In this document: piece by piece, positions 25,281 through 34,737 of the stretch
Layout of the letters: each line of letters opens with the position of its first letter
Numbering within the stretch: the stretch's first letter is position 1
Assembly: GCA_030027265.1 (NCBI GenBank)
Contig: JASENG010000002.1
Location: 328,982-392,981 of the forward strand
Length of the DNA stretch: 64,000 nt
From: Lysinibacillus fusiformis
GTDB lineage: Bacteria > Bacillota > Bacilli > Bacillales_A > Planococcaceae
Direction of reading: 5' to 3'
Made by a program: the position numbers and the translations under genes
The notes under the pieces: generated by a model
What the model was told of the DNA's origin: nothing
Databases searched by the model: none
The model's input: only the letters and a program-made list of their open reading frames with translations

Positions 25281-25362
25281 CATTAGCCTCCAATTTTTAA
25301 TGTTGCATTTTGTAACTTTCGAACCTGGAAATTTCAATTTTTTCCTTTTTACTCAATTTTTG

Positions 25363-25391
25363 ATTATATTCCTCCAAAACTAAAAATACAA
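25363..25391 (-). promoter_or_regulatory. Promoter of chemoreceptor copy 1
   Basis: TTGTAT, 17 bases, TATAAT on the minus strand, within a block that is nearly identical to that before copy 2. It is sigma-A-like rather than the sigma-D type common for motility genes. Confidence 0.65.
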
Positions 25392-25472
25392 TAGAATATA
25401 ATAATGTAAAATATTATTTTTGTGATAAAAGACCTCTACTCATTCAGGATAAATTGCCCTGAAGGTTGAAAT

Positions 25473-25514
25473 AAAAAGGATACTGCGGTGCGCAAATGCA
25501 TACCATAGTATCCT
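25473..25514 (-). terminator. Terminator of the second chemoreceptor gene
   Basis: GAGGATACTATGGTATGC...GCACCGCAGTATCC stem, then TTTTTATT on the minus strand. Confidence 0.8.
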
Positions 25515-25530
25515 CAAAAAAATTTCTTTT

Positions 25531-27294
25531 CTAAGCTAGTTTAAAGTGCTGAATTAAATCATTTAATTCTTTCGCTAGTTTTGCCAGCTCCTCAGAACTT
25601 GCTGCGACTTCCTCCATCGAGCTGCTTGTTTGCTGCGTAGAGGCCGATGTTTGTTCCACACCTGCAGCTGCTTCTTCCGAAATAGAAGCGATTTCTTCAA
25701 TCGATGAATTCATCTCTTGGCTAGTAGATTTGATGATTAATAAACTCTCGCTAACCGTTTGGATATTATCCACCATCGCTTTTACAGAATCATTAATTTT
25801 CTCAAAGGTCTCGCCTGTTGATTTCAACTTGCTCGTACCTTTTTCTACTTCAATATAGCCTGCTTGCAATTCGTTCGCTACCTCTGAAGAATCTGTTTGA
25901 ATTCGGTCAACGATTTGCGTAATGTCTGAAACGGAACTCGCTACTTGTTCTGCGAGTTTTCTAACTTCTTCTGCTACAATCGCAAAGCCTCTTCCCTGTT
26001 CGCCGGCACGGGCCGCTTCAATCGCTGCATTCAATGCTAAGAGGTTCGTTTGTTCCGCTACTTCCCTAATGACCGTTACTAATTTGGAGATTTCGTTTGT
26101 TTGGCTATCTAGTTGTTGCACCTTCTGCACAGAGCTTTGAACTATTCGGTCAATATTCGTCATCTGCTCAATAGATTGCAGCATCAGCTTTGAACCGCCT
26201 TCTGTCAGGTTTAATACCTCGTTTGAGGACTGATGAATTCTTTCGCCATTTTCATTGGCTTCTTCTACTTTTTCTACATAAGTTCCCATAGAAGAAGAAA
26301 GATCTGATGCGTGGCTTGCTTGAGACTCAGTGCCTGAAGCAATTTCTTCCATTGTTTTCGCCACTTGTTCGGCACCTGATTTTACTTCGTTTGCCGATTG
26401 CGTTAGTTCTTCACTGTGCCCTGTAATCAGGTGTGAGGCTTGTGAAATATTGTGAATCATCTCTTTTAGCTTCAGCTGCAAATCATTCAATCCATTTGCA
26501 AGCTGCCCCGTTTCATCTTTTGTGGTAATTTCCAGTTGTTCGCGAGTTAAATCACCATTGGCAATATGCTCCATACGTTTCATAACTTTTCTTATTGGAT
26601 TCGAAATATGATTTGCAAACAGCCAAATGATCAAAATCCCTATCACTAAAGCAATCCCCATAACAATTAAGTTCCATTGAAGTATTTCATTGGCGGGTTG
26701 ATTAAAATCGAGCATATAAGCGCCTGCAACCACTACCCATCCCCACTCTTCAAAAGCTTTTGAGTAGGTTACTTTTTCTTCAACTTGTTCTTGATTGCCT
26801 GGAAGCGGGAAATAATAATATGTAAATCCGCCGCCGTCTAATCCTTTTTGGATAAATTCTTGTGCGTAATTCTTGCCGTTTATGTCTTGCTTATCCCAAA
26901 GGTTTGTCCCCTCGCTTGTCGGGTGAGCAACCATATTTCCTTTACTATCAGAAATGAAAACGTATCCATTTTCACCTAAGTCAAAGCTCTTATTAATCGG
27001 TCTAGTGTGATCTTGCTGCATTTCACCTAGAAGGGATATTTTCACTTTCTCTTTTGCATCCTCTAATGAAAGGTCTCCATTTTCCACTTGCTCGTTCAGT
27101 ACATGCATCAACTCGATTGTATGTTCTACACTATTTTTTAGGTTTGTCTGACCAAGTTCACCAAGACTGCTGCTGCTTTTTTGATAGCTAAATATACCCA
27201 AAACAATCAATGGGATTGTCAGGAGTAAAATAGAAACCGTTAGTAGTTTTTTCTTTATCGATTGGGCAAACAAGCCTTTTCTATTGAATTTCAT
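25531..27294 (-). CDS. Methyl-accepting chemotaxis protein (copy 2)
   Basis: 587 residues, the same length and layout as copy 1: helix, sCache_2-like sensor ([19 protein letters not shown]), second helix, HAMP, signalling domain with the conserved tip. The two proteins are alike throughout; differences are spread over the sensor and the helix next to HAMP ([12 protein letters not shown] against [12 protein letters not shown]). This suggests a tandem duplication with later divergence and possibly different ligands. Confidence 0.92.
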   Translation of the reverse strand: MKFNRKGLFAQSIKKKLLTVSILLLTIPLIVLGIFSYQKSSSSLGELGQTNLKNSVEHTIELMHVLNEQVENGDLSLEDAKEKVKISLLGEMQQDHTRPINKSFDLGENGYVFISDSKGNMVAHPTSEGTNLWDKQDINGKNYAQEFIQKGLDGGGFTYYYFPLPGNQEQVEEKVTYSKAFEEWGWVVVAGAYMLDFNQPANEILQWNLIVMGIALVIGILIIWLFANHISNPIRKVMKRMEHIANGDLTREQLEITTKDETGQLANGLNDLQLKLKEMIHNISQASHLITGHSEELTQSANEVKSGAEQVAKTMEEIASGTESQASHASDLSSSMGTYVEKVEEANENGERIHQSSNEVLNLTEGGSKLMLQSIEQMTNIDRIVQSSVQKVQQLDSQTNEISKLVTVIREVAEQTNLLALNAAIEAARAGEQGRGFAIVAEEVRKLAEQVASSVSDITQIVDRIQTDSSEVANELQAGYIEVEKGTSKLKSTGETFEKINDSVKAMVDNIQTVSESLLIIKSTSQEMNSSIEEIASISEEAAAGVEQTSASTQQTSSSMEEVAASSEELAKLAKELNDLIQHFKLA

Positions 27295-27366
27295 TCTCTA
27301 ACATCCCCATTATTCAAACGTATTTTTCCCTTTTATATCGAAAATCTCTCACTTACTCATTTTCTG

Positions 27367-27395
27367 ATTATATTCCTACTAGACTAAAAATTCAA
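27367..27395 (-). promoter_or_regulatory. Promoter of chemoreceptor copy 2
   Basis: TTGAAT, 17 bases, TATAAT on the minus strand. Confidence 0.65.
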
Positions 27396-27431
27396 TAGAT
27401 TATAATAATGAATAATAATATTTTTGTGACA

Positions 27432-27465
27432 AAAGAACCCCTCCTTTCGACATAAGGAGGGGTTG
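27432..27465 (-). terminator. Strong terminator after the AAA ATPase
   Basis: AACCCCTCCTT and AAGGAGGGGTT form a perfect 11-bp stem with TCTTTTG after it on the minus strand. Confidence 0.9.
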
Positions 27466-27497
27466 ATGGTATATTGCTAGCGTTTGAGAGTTAGAGC

Positions 27498-28775
27498 TTA
27501 ACGGAAACCTACAGAATTATCTTCGAATTCCGAGTGCCAAATTCGTTTTTTATGATTTTTATTGTCTGATCGTAATTGAGAGCAGATTTCATCAATATCA
27601 ACGCTTCTTTCATAGTGCCATTGTAATGCAATCGAAGTATAGAGCTCATTAAGCTGGGCAAAAGAAAAACCCTTTGTTTCAACAGCTACTTTAAGGACCT
27701 CATCCATAGAAATAAATTGATGGATTTCTTTTTTGAGTAGATATTGTCTACGCAATTCCTCTGTTGGCAGCTTTATTTCATACGCTCTGTCAAACCGGCC
27801 TGCTCGGTTAATGAGTGCAGGGTCAATTTTTTCAGGATAATTGGTAGTGCCGATAAGGAAAATCCCCTCTTTTGAAGTGGCACCATCTAATGTGTTTAAA
27901 AAGACGGAACGTACTTCTTCAGGCATTGAGTCAATATCCTCAATCACCAATGCCATCGGAGCCATTTTCGCTACAGTTGAAAATACCTCACCGATGGAAT
28001 AGCTGGAAGTAAATTCTGTTATTTGCCAATATGCTACTGGAGCTGAAATGCTGTTTGCAACAGATTTAACAAGGGTCGTTTTACCATTTCCCGGCTTCCC
28101 ATATAGCAGTATCCCTCTTTTATAAGGAATCTTATAGGTTTTAAAGAAGTTGCCGCTCTTAGAGAAAAATTCATCGATCGATCGGTAAATTTCTCTCTTC
28201 AGATTTTCCTCCAAGAAAACCTCATCTCTCGTCACCAATGATGTTATTTCTTCTTTTTTACTATAGACTCCCTCATGTGTATCCGTAAAAACAGTAATAT
28301 GATTTCGAACATATTCTCTTTTTCGATCTAACACATAATCAAGAAAGGCTCTCATCGCCTGGTCATCTTTTGCTAGAATAAATTCATGGGTTGCATAACT
28401 ATGTGTTTGGAACACAAGGGTTCTTGCCAATGCCACTTGGTATTTAGGATAGTAATAGAGTGCATTATTGGTCCTCGGCTTAATGAGCAGCTCCAGCTTT
28501 TCCTGCGTATGATTGGATGAAATTGTCGAAGTTTCGATACCGTCAAATATATGGGAAACTAATTTAACTTCACTTTCATTTGTTTGAAGATCCTCGACCA
28601 ATATCTCCCAAATTTCATTTGTTGTTTCATCATCAGCATACATTTTAAACTCAAAGCCAAACTCTTCAAATAACTTGTCCTTGATGCCGTTTATGACAAT
28701 GCCATACTCGTAATAGTTGGGAATTTCTTTCGGATCAACTTCATTATGCTTAATAATATAGTCTAATTTCTTCAT
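27498..28775 (-). CDS. AAA-family ATPase
   Basis: 425 residues with one C-terminal AAA module: Walker A GILLYGKPGNGKTTLV (about 225-240), Walker B MALVIEDID (about 280), sensor 1 IGTTNYPE and arginine fingers in NRAGRFDRAYEI. The N-terminal ~200 residues are not a domain I recognise. Size and layout recall the Bacillus subtilis YjoB/BCS1-like group, thought to remodel or help degrade proteins. It is a single-gene unit between a terminator and the IS element. Confidence 0.8.
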   Translation of the reverse strand: MKKLDYIIKHNEVDPKEIPNYYEYGIVINGIKDKLFEEFGFEFKMYADDETTNEIWEILVEDLQTNESEVKLVSHIFDGIETSTISSNHTQEKLELLIKPRTNNALYYYPKYQVALARTLVFQTHSYATHEFILAKDDQAMRAFLDYVLDRKREYVRNHITVFTDTHEGVYSKKEEITSLVTRDEVFLEENLKREIYRSIDEFFSKSGNFFKTYKIPYKRGILLYGKPGNGKTTLVKSVANSISAPVAYWQITEFTSSYSIGEVFSTVAKMAPMALVIEDIDSMPEEVRSVFLNTLDGATSKEGIFLIGTTNYPEKIDPALINRAGRFDRAYEIKLPTEELRRQYLLKKEIHQFISMDEVLKVAVETKGFSFAQLNELYTSIALQWHYERSVDIDEICSQLRSDNKNHKKRIWHSEFEDNSVGFR

Positions 28776-29012
28776 TTGATATCCTTTCTTTTTTTAATTT
28801 TTATATTTTTCATTTCATAGAATTATTTCTATAAAATAGATTCATGAAAAAATTGTTCCACTAAGAGATATACGAAAGATAGAAGAATAATAGAACTACA
28901 CTGTACATTTAGGCCACTTTTCCACAGTGAGTTCACTATTATAATTCTACAATCGGCAGTTGTTTTCCTTTTTTTGTAACCAGATGAGCCTTTCATATGG
29001 TTATACTTTCCC

Positions 29013-29017
29013 TTACA
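29013..29017. repeat. Target-site duplication, left (TTACA)
   Basis: TTACA flanks the left inverted repeat and recurs after the right one at 30649-30653. Confidence 0.85.
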
Positions 29018-30648
29018 GAGCGTGTTCAAAAAGTACCCACTTTAATTAATTCTGAATCGAACATAAACTGGCTCTACTTCCATAACTGGTAATGAAAGTA
29101 AAATGATTTGAAATTTGATTACTCCGAATACTTTTTAACTTTTTTACCCTAAAAAAGGGCAGACGAGTCCCTTGGACATAAACAACTTTTTAAAAAATTG
29201 TTTGGATTTAGCCCAAATTATCCAGCTATAGGTAGTGACATCTGTTCGACTTGGATCATTTGCAGTTCCCTTATTTTTTCAACATGATTCTTGGGTAATA
29301 CTGTATCTCGTACATGATTGATCATCCGTTCAATCAAACGGAACATGTCTCTCATAATGAAATAGGATTGAACTCTTGTTGTTGTTTTTACAGGCACCTT
29401 TTTATGTCTCAAGACGGAGTTCAACTGATTGGATTCCTGGGCAAAAGCTAGTTCTACTTGCTTACGAAAGCGTAACATTTGGTTTTGAAGTTCAGAGCCT
29501 TGTGGAATGGGACCATAAAAAAATGGATTTTCTTGAAAAGAGAAACCAAATTGTTTGTCGCAAGTTCCTTGCAGCGGACAGGATAAACATTTGTTTTCGT
29601 CTCCGTTAAACCAAGACGTATAGGTTTCTCTGTCGAACCCATCCCAGACTAACTCATACCCTGCTTCACATTCGGGCTTTCCTTCTGGGGAGCATCCTTC
29701 TGGGATGATGGTATTCTTTTTAAAGTCAGTCACTACCGCTACATTGTGTTCAACCAAAGATTCGGCTTGATCCTCAGCACTAAAATATCCTAGATCAGCT
29801 ACAAGATACTCCACTTTTAGATCCCCGATTTGATTGAGTTTTTCAATTAATGGGAGCAGTACATCAATGTCTGCGGTATCTGGCGGAAGAATGATGGATA
29901 ATAGGACGACTGGGCCTCTGGGCGTGGGACACACAATAGAATGTTTGCGGTATCCAATAAAAAATTTGTTCTGATTCGCCTTGTTTCGTTGAACACCAAC
30001 TTTTGCATCAGGATCCGAATATGTTTTTTCACAATCACAAGTATCTTTGTTTTCACAATGACATCGTTTCTTTTTGTAGCCATTCACGTGTGCATATACG
30101 GGTCTAGAGTCGATCCCTGCAAGATTCGGCTGTAAAAAATTATCTAGCTTGAGGGCTTGGCGTATAAGGTCAAATAGGATTTCGTAAAACCGTTCTGGTG
30201 TTACTTCCTTGCGAAAATGGCTTAAACTACTATGAACTGGAACATCTTTTATATTAGGAGTACCGATGAAATTACGCCAAGCATGGTTTTTTGGATCCGC
30301 CAACTGCCTGCAAAGTTCTCGAAAAGATGAGATTTCAGGACGCGTAAAGTAGAGATAATGCATCCGGAAATAAGTTCTTGGATCGACTGGTGGACGGCCA
30401 CCCATTTTATAAAGTGGCTTTATTTTTTCTACTACAATTGAATCATCTACATGATCGATATAATCAATCAGTTCCGCATCAAACCCGAGTGTGTTATAGT
30501 AATGGTAAGGAAGCAGTTCAATCTGTATTTCCATGAAAATGCACCTCGCATATTGGTATTTTTGAGGATTAGTCACTTTAATTTTACCAATTTTTTGCGG
30601 TGGTGTGTTTTTATTTTTATAGAAATTTAGGGCTTTTTGAACACGCTC
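29018..30648 (-). mobile_element. Complete IS1182-family-like insertion sequence, 1631 bp
   Basis: Both ends carry the 16-bp inverted repeat GAGCGTGTTCAAAAAG (left at 29018, reverse complement ending at 30648), bounded by a TTACA direct repeat. One intact transposase gene fills the element. The internal left side, 29034-29217, has no gene. The clean duplication and open frame suggest a recent, possibly still active insertion. Confidence 0.9.
29218..30534 (-). CDS. IS1182-family-like DDE transposase
   Basis: 438 residues from the ATG at 30534, which has GAGGTG eight bases before it; the frame to 30576 is not needed. The N-terminal DUF772-type segment is visible (MGGRPPVDPRTYFRMHYLYF and VPVHSSLSHFRKEV). 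Catalytic acids are likely in LAGIDSRPVY and EYLVADLGYF, with the last in a C-terminal region around QVELAFAQESNQL. A cysteine cluster (CHCENKDTCDCEK) follows the first acid, and another pair surrounds NKCLSCPLQGTC, possible metal-binding insertions. Confidence 0.88.
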   Translation of the reverse strand: MEIQIELLPYHYYNTLGFDAELIDYIDHVDDSIVVEKIKPLYKMGGRPPVDPRTYFRMHYLYFTRPEISSFRELCRQLADPKNHAWRNFIGTPNIKDVPVHSSLSHFRKEVTPERFYEILFDLIRQALKLDNFLQPNLAGIDSRPVYAHVNGYKKKRCHCENKDTCDCEKTYSDPDAKVGVQRNKANQNKFFIGYRKHSIVCPTPRGPVVLLSIILPPDTADIDVLLPLIEKLNQIGDLKVEYLVADLGYFSAEDQAESLVEHNVAVVTDFKKNTIIPEGCSPEGKPECEAGYELVWDGFDRETYTSWFNGDENKCLSCPLQGTCDKQFGFSFQENPFFYGPIPQGSELQNQMLRFRKQVELAFAQESNQLNSVLRHKKVPVKTTTRVQSYFIMRDMFRLIERMINHVRDTVLPKNHVEKIRELQMIQVEQMSLPIAG

Positions 30649-30653
30649 TTACA
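30649..30653. repeat. Target-site duplication, right (TTACA)
   Basis: Second copy of TTACA, directly after the right inverted repeat. Confidence 0.85.
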
Positions 30654-30691
30654 TAAAAAACAGGAGAAAAAACATTAAAGTCTCTTCTCCT
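30653..30691 (-). terminator. Terminator of the MarR gene, adjacent to the IS
   Basis: AGGAGAA...TTCTCCT stem then GTTTTTTA on the minus strand; the IS target site begins at the end of its T tract. Confidence 0.7.
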
Positions 30692-30695
30692 ACCA

Positions 30696-31124
30696 TTATT
30701 CCCGAATAAGGGCGTTATTAAATTTTCGTAAATACTGACCAAAGAGGTGCCGATCTTCCTCTGGCCATTCTTTTATTACTTCCCCTATTTTTTCTAATCT
30801 GGCCTGCTTATGCTCATGTAATTCTTTTTTCCCCAGCTCTGTTATTTCAAAGGAGTAGGCTCTGCCATCTGAAGGGTCGGGGATTTTATATAAATAGCCT
30901 TTTTGCTCTAAAGCTGCTGCTTGTCTGCTAACAGTAGAAATATCCAGCTGAAATTCACCGGCCAACACCTTCACCCCTACTGCTCCTTTGGAAGCAATTC
31001 TACGGAGCAGTAAATAGGCTGCTCGATCAAGTTTCCAAAGGTTTTTGTTTGTTGTAACAGATGTTGTCCTGCGAATCAGGATAGCGAGTTCTAGTTCAAT
31101 CGTTTCCAGGGATTTTTCATCCAT
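30696..31124 (-). CDS. MarR-family transcription regulator
   Basis: 142 residues. LDRAAYLLLRRIASKGAVGVKVLAGEF and LDISTVSRQAAALEQKGYLYKIPDPSDGRAYSFEIT give the MarR winged helix with the usual wing (D-x-R). It is divergent from an MFS transporter and likely represses it until a toxic compound binds. Confidence 0.9.
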   Translation of the reverse strand: MDEKSLETIELELAILIRRTTSVTTNKNLWKLDRAAYLLLRRIASKGAVGVKVLAGEFQLDISTVSRQAAALEQKGYLYKIPDPSDGRAYSFEITELGKKELHEHKQARLEKIGEVIKEWPEEDRHLFGQYLRKFNNALIRE

Positions 31125-31221
31125 TTCATACTACCTCACATTTATAAGAGATCCATATGATTATCATAACATATTAAAGTTTCAAATTTCCCCTTTATCA
31201 ACTGATTATCATAATTGCACA

Positions 31222-31254
31222 TTGACGAAATGGAATATAATTGTATAATACAAT
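31222..31254 (+). promoter_or_regulatory. MFS promoter with overlapping palindrome
   Basis: TTGACG (31222-31227), 16-base spacer, TATAAT (31244-31249). ATTGTATAATACAAT (31240-31254) is a near-perfect palindrome on the -10 box, a good MarR operator. A TGATTATCATAA motif occurs twice further upstream (about 31157 and 31203). Confidence 0.7.
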
Positions 31255-31307
31255 CATATAGTTTCATAATGCAACTAATTGATAATTAAGGAAAAGGAGG
31301 AAGACAA

Positions 31308-32552
31308 ATGTCAACTACAACACACTCTGCAGGAACACCTCACTCGAAAACTGCACCCCCGCTTCATGTAAATGGTAGTATTTTATCGCAGCCAAAGGCA
31401 GTTTGGGCAGTATTTTTTGCCAGTATCATTGCATTCATGGGATTAGGATTAGTGGATCCAATCCTGCCGGCTATCGCTGAAAAATTAGAAGCTTCACAAA
31501 GTCAAGTAACCTTACTGTTTACAAGCTATAATGCCGTAATGGCAATTGCCATGCTTATTACGGGAATGGTTTCATCAAGGCTTGGCATCAAATGGACACT
31601 CCTTTGCGGGATTGTGATTATTGCTATTTTCTCAGCACTTGGAGGGTTGTCCAATAATATCTGGGCATTGGTTGGCCTTCGTGGGGGTTGGGGATTAGGA
31701 AATGCTTTATTTGTGGCAACTGCACTAGCTGCCATTGTTTCTCTTTCAAACAGCGGAGCAGCAAAAGCCATTATTTTATACGAAGCTGCCATCGGACTCG
31801 GTATATCCGTAGGTCCCCTTCTTGGTGGATGGTTAGGGGCTATTTCATGGAGAGGGCCGTTTCTTGGTGTTGCTGCCTTAATGATAGTGGCCTTTATCGG
31901 ATTAATACTATTAATGCCAAAAGCTGAAAATGGTGGTACTACAAAGCAAAAAACATCCTTATTGGATCCTTTCCGTGCCTTGAAGCACCGCTCTCTGCTC
32001 GTTTTTGGAATTACTGCTGCACTTTATAACTTCGGCTTCTTTACCCTGCTTGCCTATGCACCATTCGTGATGGGGCTGGATGAGCACGGCCTTGGTTATG
32101 TCTTCTTATGCTGGGGCATTTTACTGGCAGTCACTTCTGTTTTCATGGCGCCTAAACTCCAGCTAAAGTTTGGAACCATCAAATCAATGGCCGCCATGTT
32201 ATTGCTATTTGCCATTCTACTTTTTGCGATGGGTATATGGACATCCACTCAATGGGTGATTATTGGCGCTGTTATTTTAGCTGGAGCCCTATTAGGGAAT
32301 AATAATACGTTAATCACGACTGCGGTGATGAATGCCGCACCTGTTGAGCGTTCTACGGCATCGGCAGCCTATAGCTTTTTACGCTTTATAGGAGGAGCGA
32401 TTGCACCATTCACGGCAGGAAAGCTTGCAGAAATATATAATCCATCCGTTCCATTCCTTGTCGGTGGAGGATTTGTAGTCATTTCCGTCATCTTTATTTT
32501 AATGAACAATAAACACGTTAAGCATGTTGACAATGCTGAAGTGGGTCATTAA
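31308..32552 (+). CDS. Major facilitator superfamily drug transporter
   Basis: 414 residues with about twelve hydrophobic helices. The N-terminal half shows FASIIAFMGLGLVDPILPAIA and the motif-A-like region GMVSSRLGIKWTLL; motif C is in LYEAAIGLGISVGPLLGGWLG, which is typical of drug/H+ antiporters. AAAAGGAGG precedes the ATG. The neighbouring divergent MarR gene and operator suggest inducible efflux of a toxic compound. Confidence 0.88.
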   Translation: MSTTTHSAGTPHSKTAPPLHVNGSILSQPKAVWAVFFASIIAFMGLGLVDPILPAIAEKLEASQSQVTLLFTSYNAVMAIAMLITGMVSSRLGIKWTLLCGIVIIAIFSALGGLSNNIWALVGLRGGWGLGNALFVATALAAIVSLSNSGAAKAIILYEAAIGLGISVGPLLGGWLGAISWRGPFLGVAALMIVAFIGLILLMPKAENGGTTKQKTSLLDPFRALKHRSLLVFGITAALYNFGFFTLLAYAPFVMGLDEHGLGYVFLCWGILLAVTSVFMAPKLQLKFGTIKSMAAMLLLFAILLFAMGIWTSTQWVIIGAVILAGALLGNNNTLITTAVMNAAPVERSTASAAYSFLRFIGGAIAPFTAGKLAEIYNPSVPFLVGGGFVVISVIFILMNNKHVKHVDNAEVGH

Positions 32553-32558
32553 GAATCA

Positions 32559-32594
32559 AAAAAGATCTGTTCCTAGTGGCAGATCTTTTTCTTT
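32559..32594 (+). terminator. Intrinsic terminator
   Basis: AAAAGATCTG and CAGATCTTTTT pair over a ten-base loop, after the MFS gene. Confidence 0.85.
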
Positions 32595-32769
32595 ATTGCT
32601 ATGTTCATTCTTCCCTATTTCCATGTTTCCGAAGAAAAATTGATTAACTCAGCAAGGGTCATCGTATCTCTTGGATATCATTGTAAATATTTACTTATTT
32701 ATTGCACACAAAGGCGTACTGAAAATAAGATACTTTTTTAAAGGCATTCCTGCCGTACTTAATCTGCAT

Positions 32770-33636
32770 TTAAATTAAGAAGTTCTTTAATCTTAGTAAG
32801 TTCTCCTCAAGAAAACGCGTATTCTTATCGATTCCGCGACGTTTACACCATCCGATACTATTAAAGGCATCTGTGAATAGATAAAATGGCAAAACTATTT
32901 CTAGATCGATTAGTGGGCGAATACTGTTATAGCCTTCCCGAAAAGCTTGATATAAAGTAGGATCAAAGCTTAGGAAATCACGATAAAGCTTGGTGAAATC
33001 GATGTCTGCCTGGCCAAATCGGACGCTTTCAAAGTCGATCATCCCTGATACTTTATCCCCATCAACTATGATATTGGCTGGCCGAAAATCCATATGTACA
33101 AAGCTCGGGACATCTTGTGAAGGAATTTGTTGTTTCATCTCCTCAAATTTTTCAATGGCTTGGTTAAATAAACGCTTATCCACTACTTCTTTTGCATCTT
33201 CAGCAAAACTGTAAAATTGCTTCTCTATAAAATGGGACCAGTTTAGGTATTCGTTTTGTATGCCTGTGAGCACTTTTCCTGCTGTCGGCTGAATCGTGTG
33301 CATCGTTGCTTGAAGAACTCCTACTTGAAATGCCACTATTGGTGCGGCCTCCTTAGTTAAAGGTTTTCCTTTTAACTCGGATAATAAAAAAGCACCAGGT
33401 ATTTCTTCATCGCCCTCCCAGCATTCCAGCATTTCAGGGATAGCCACGTGCCCTTTTAGGATTTCATAGGCTTCGAACTCCCGTTGATATTTCATTTTCG
33501 TATAAGGTATTTTTAAAAAAACTTTTTCGCCGTTATGTAGAGTACATTTATACACGGTTGAACTATGGGAATCCTCTACCTCATCCATCGAGATGATTTG
33601 TAATCTAAACTGTTCAATTATTCGATTTAACAACAA
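32770..33636 (-). CDS. Aminoglycoside-phosphotransferase-like kinase
   Basis: 288 residues with a protein-kinase-like fold: ATP-binding lysine in GEKVFLKIPY, catalytic loop VHMDFRPANIIV and metal-binding MIDFESVRFG. The APH superfamily includes antibiotic kinases but also metabolite kinases such as those for choline, fructosamine or homoserine, so resistance should not be assumed. Confidence 0.8.
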   Translation of the reverse strand: MLLNRIIEQFRLQIISMDEVEDSHSSTVYKCTLHNGEKVFLKIPYTKMKYQREFEAYEILKGHVAIPEMLECWEGDEEIPGAFLLSELKGKPLTKEAAPIVAFQVGVLQATMHTIQPTAGKVLTGIQNEYLNWSHFIEKQFYSFAEDAKEVVDKRLFNQAIEKFEEMKQQIPSQDVPSFVHMDFRPANIIVDGDKVSGMIDFESVRFGQADIDFTKLYRDFLSFDPTLYQAFREGYNSIRPLIDLEIVLPFYLFTDAFNSIGWCKRRGIDKNTRFLEENLLRLKNFLI

Positions 33637-33748
33637 TCATTCCCTCCCTTTTTACTAAATTACTGCTTCCATCATTATTTCAATAAGAAAAACGTCATTC
33701 CTTCTCGATTTATAATATGTATGAACAAAACATGTCTTTGAACATATA

Positions 33749-33788
33749 AAAGTCGATTTGCCACCTAATGCAACAAATCGACTTTTTA
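33749..33788. terminator. Terminator hairpin after DinB
   Basis: AAAAGTCGATTTG and CAAATCGACTTTTT pair, with T runs on both sides. It lies downstream of the DinB gene and matches the hairpin at 22964 in stem and in TGCAACAAATCG. Confidence 0.8.
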
Positions 33789-33836
33789 GTGTTCTTTTCA
33801 ATTTTCACCTTCAATGCATTTGACACAATTTGAAAT

Positions 33837-34325
33837 TTATAATCCCAGTTTTTCTTTTACTTCTTTAATTTGCAAGATATGACGCATTTCGTGGTAACCC
33901 GCGAAAGGAATCCATTGTTTCAAACTCATTTGGCCAAACACTGGATGAGGAAATGCCTTCACATCCAATTCTTTCTTATCTGAGGCTTCCGCTAGTTTTA
34001 ATAACTTTTGATGCGTCGCCGTCAACTTCATATTCAACTCTTCTAATGTGGCAAACTCATTGCTTGGTATCGCAAACTCTGGAGCATTAACCTTTATATC
34101 CCGATTTATAGAGGCTTCAATTGGCTTTTGTTCAGTATGCACCACTTCGCCATTTACTAATGTACCCAGGATCATTTCCGCAATCGCACCTTCCATCAAG
34201 TATATATGTTCTACGATTTGTTTGATGGACCACCGATTATCTGATGGCCTTTTATTCAAGTTTTCTTCTGATAATCCATTTATTTCATCGTATAATTCTT
34301 TACGCGCTTTTTCATTTATAAGCAT
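33837..34325 (-). CDS. DinB/YfiT-like metalloenzyme
   Basis: 162 residues of the four-helix DinB fold. The metal-binding histidines are in IKQIVEHIYLMEG (about residue 41) and FAGYHEMRHILQI (about residues 145-149). The family includes bacillithiol S-transferases and damage-inducible proteins of unknown role. It ends in its own terminator. Confidence 0.82.
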   Translation of the reverse strand: MLINEKARKELYDEINGLSEENLNKRPSDNRWSIKQIVEHIYLMEGAIAEMILGTLVNGEVVHTEQKPIEASINRDIKVNAPEFAIPSNEFATLEELNMKLTATHQKLLKLAEASDKKELDVKAFPHPVFGQMSLKQWIPFAGYHEMRHILQIKEVKEKLGL

Positions 34326-34460
34326 GTTATCTCATCCCTCTAGATAGACTTTTCAACCTATTTTAACATGCAACTTATGAATCCACACATTCCTGACTTC
34401 ACCTTAATTAAATTGCAGAAAAAAACTTAATCGGGTGCGTATGAAAAATTGGAATCGAAC

Positions 34461-34673
34461 TATACTATTAAAGATTTCACTTCAAATCCAGTGACCTGGG
34501 AGGGTTAACCCGATGAGTGCGAATGATCGTTTTCTCTAAGGAACCATCTAACACCGAGAAGCTTAGCTGATATCTTAGGCCAATCTTAAGGTTATATGCG
34601 AAAGCGAGGCTGTGTGTCGTGGATAACAAAATGTAAGTGTAATCAGACCCGGAAAATATTTCCGGGTTTTTTA
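34461..34673 (+). ncRNA. Structured small RNA, long form (copy 1 of 4)
   Basis: A promoter-like pair, GTATG then TATACTA (34461-34467) 17 bases later, is followed by a ~200-base transcript ending in ACCCGGAAAATATTTCCGGGTTTTTT. The core is the same as in three copies at 55.1-55.6 kb: CCAG-TGAC-CTGG hairpin, GGGAGGG, GGGTTAACCC hairpin, GATGAGTGCGAATGATCGT. The CCAG/CTGG stem replaces CCAA/TTGG of the others, a compensatory change. This copy has ~60 additional bases before the terminator. The promoter resembles forespore (sigma-G/F) sites, which suggests a relation to sporulation RNAs such as CsfG; unproven. Confidence 0.75.
34647..34673 (+). terminator. Terminator of RNA copy 1
   Basis: ACCCGGAAA/TTTCCGGGT stem followed by a T run. 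Confidence 0.9.
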
Positions 34674-34737
34674 ATTGTCCTCTTGGAAATAATTACAGGA
34701 ATTCTTTAATATCCAATAGTACCAAAAGTATCTCGTT

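Noticed and set aside
28829..29029. 66-codon frame next to the IS left end
   Set aside because: It starts inside the IS inverted repeat, has no ribosome site and no recognisable domain.
32770..33636. Aminoglycoside resistance kinase as a firm call
   Set aside because: The fold is clear, but the superfamily includes many metabolite kinases, and nothing specific to antibiotic binding is visible.
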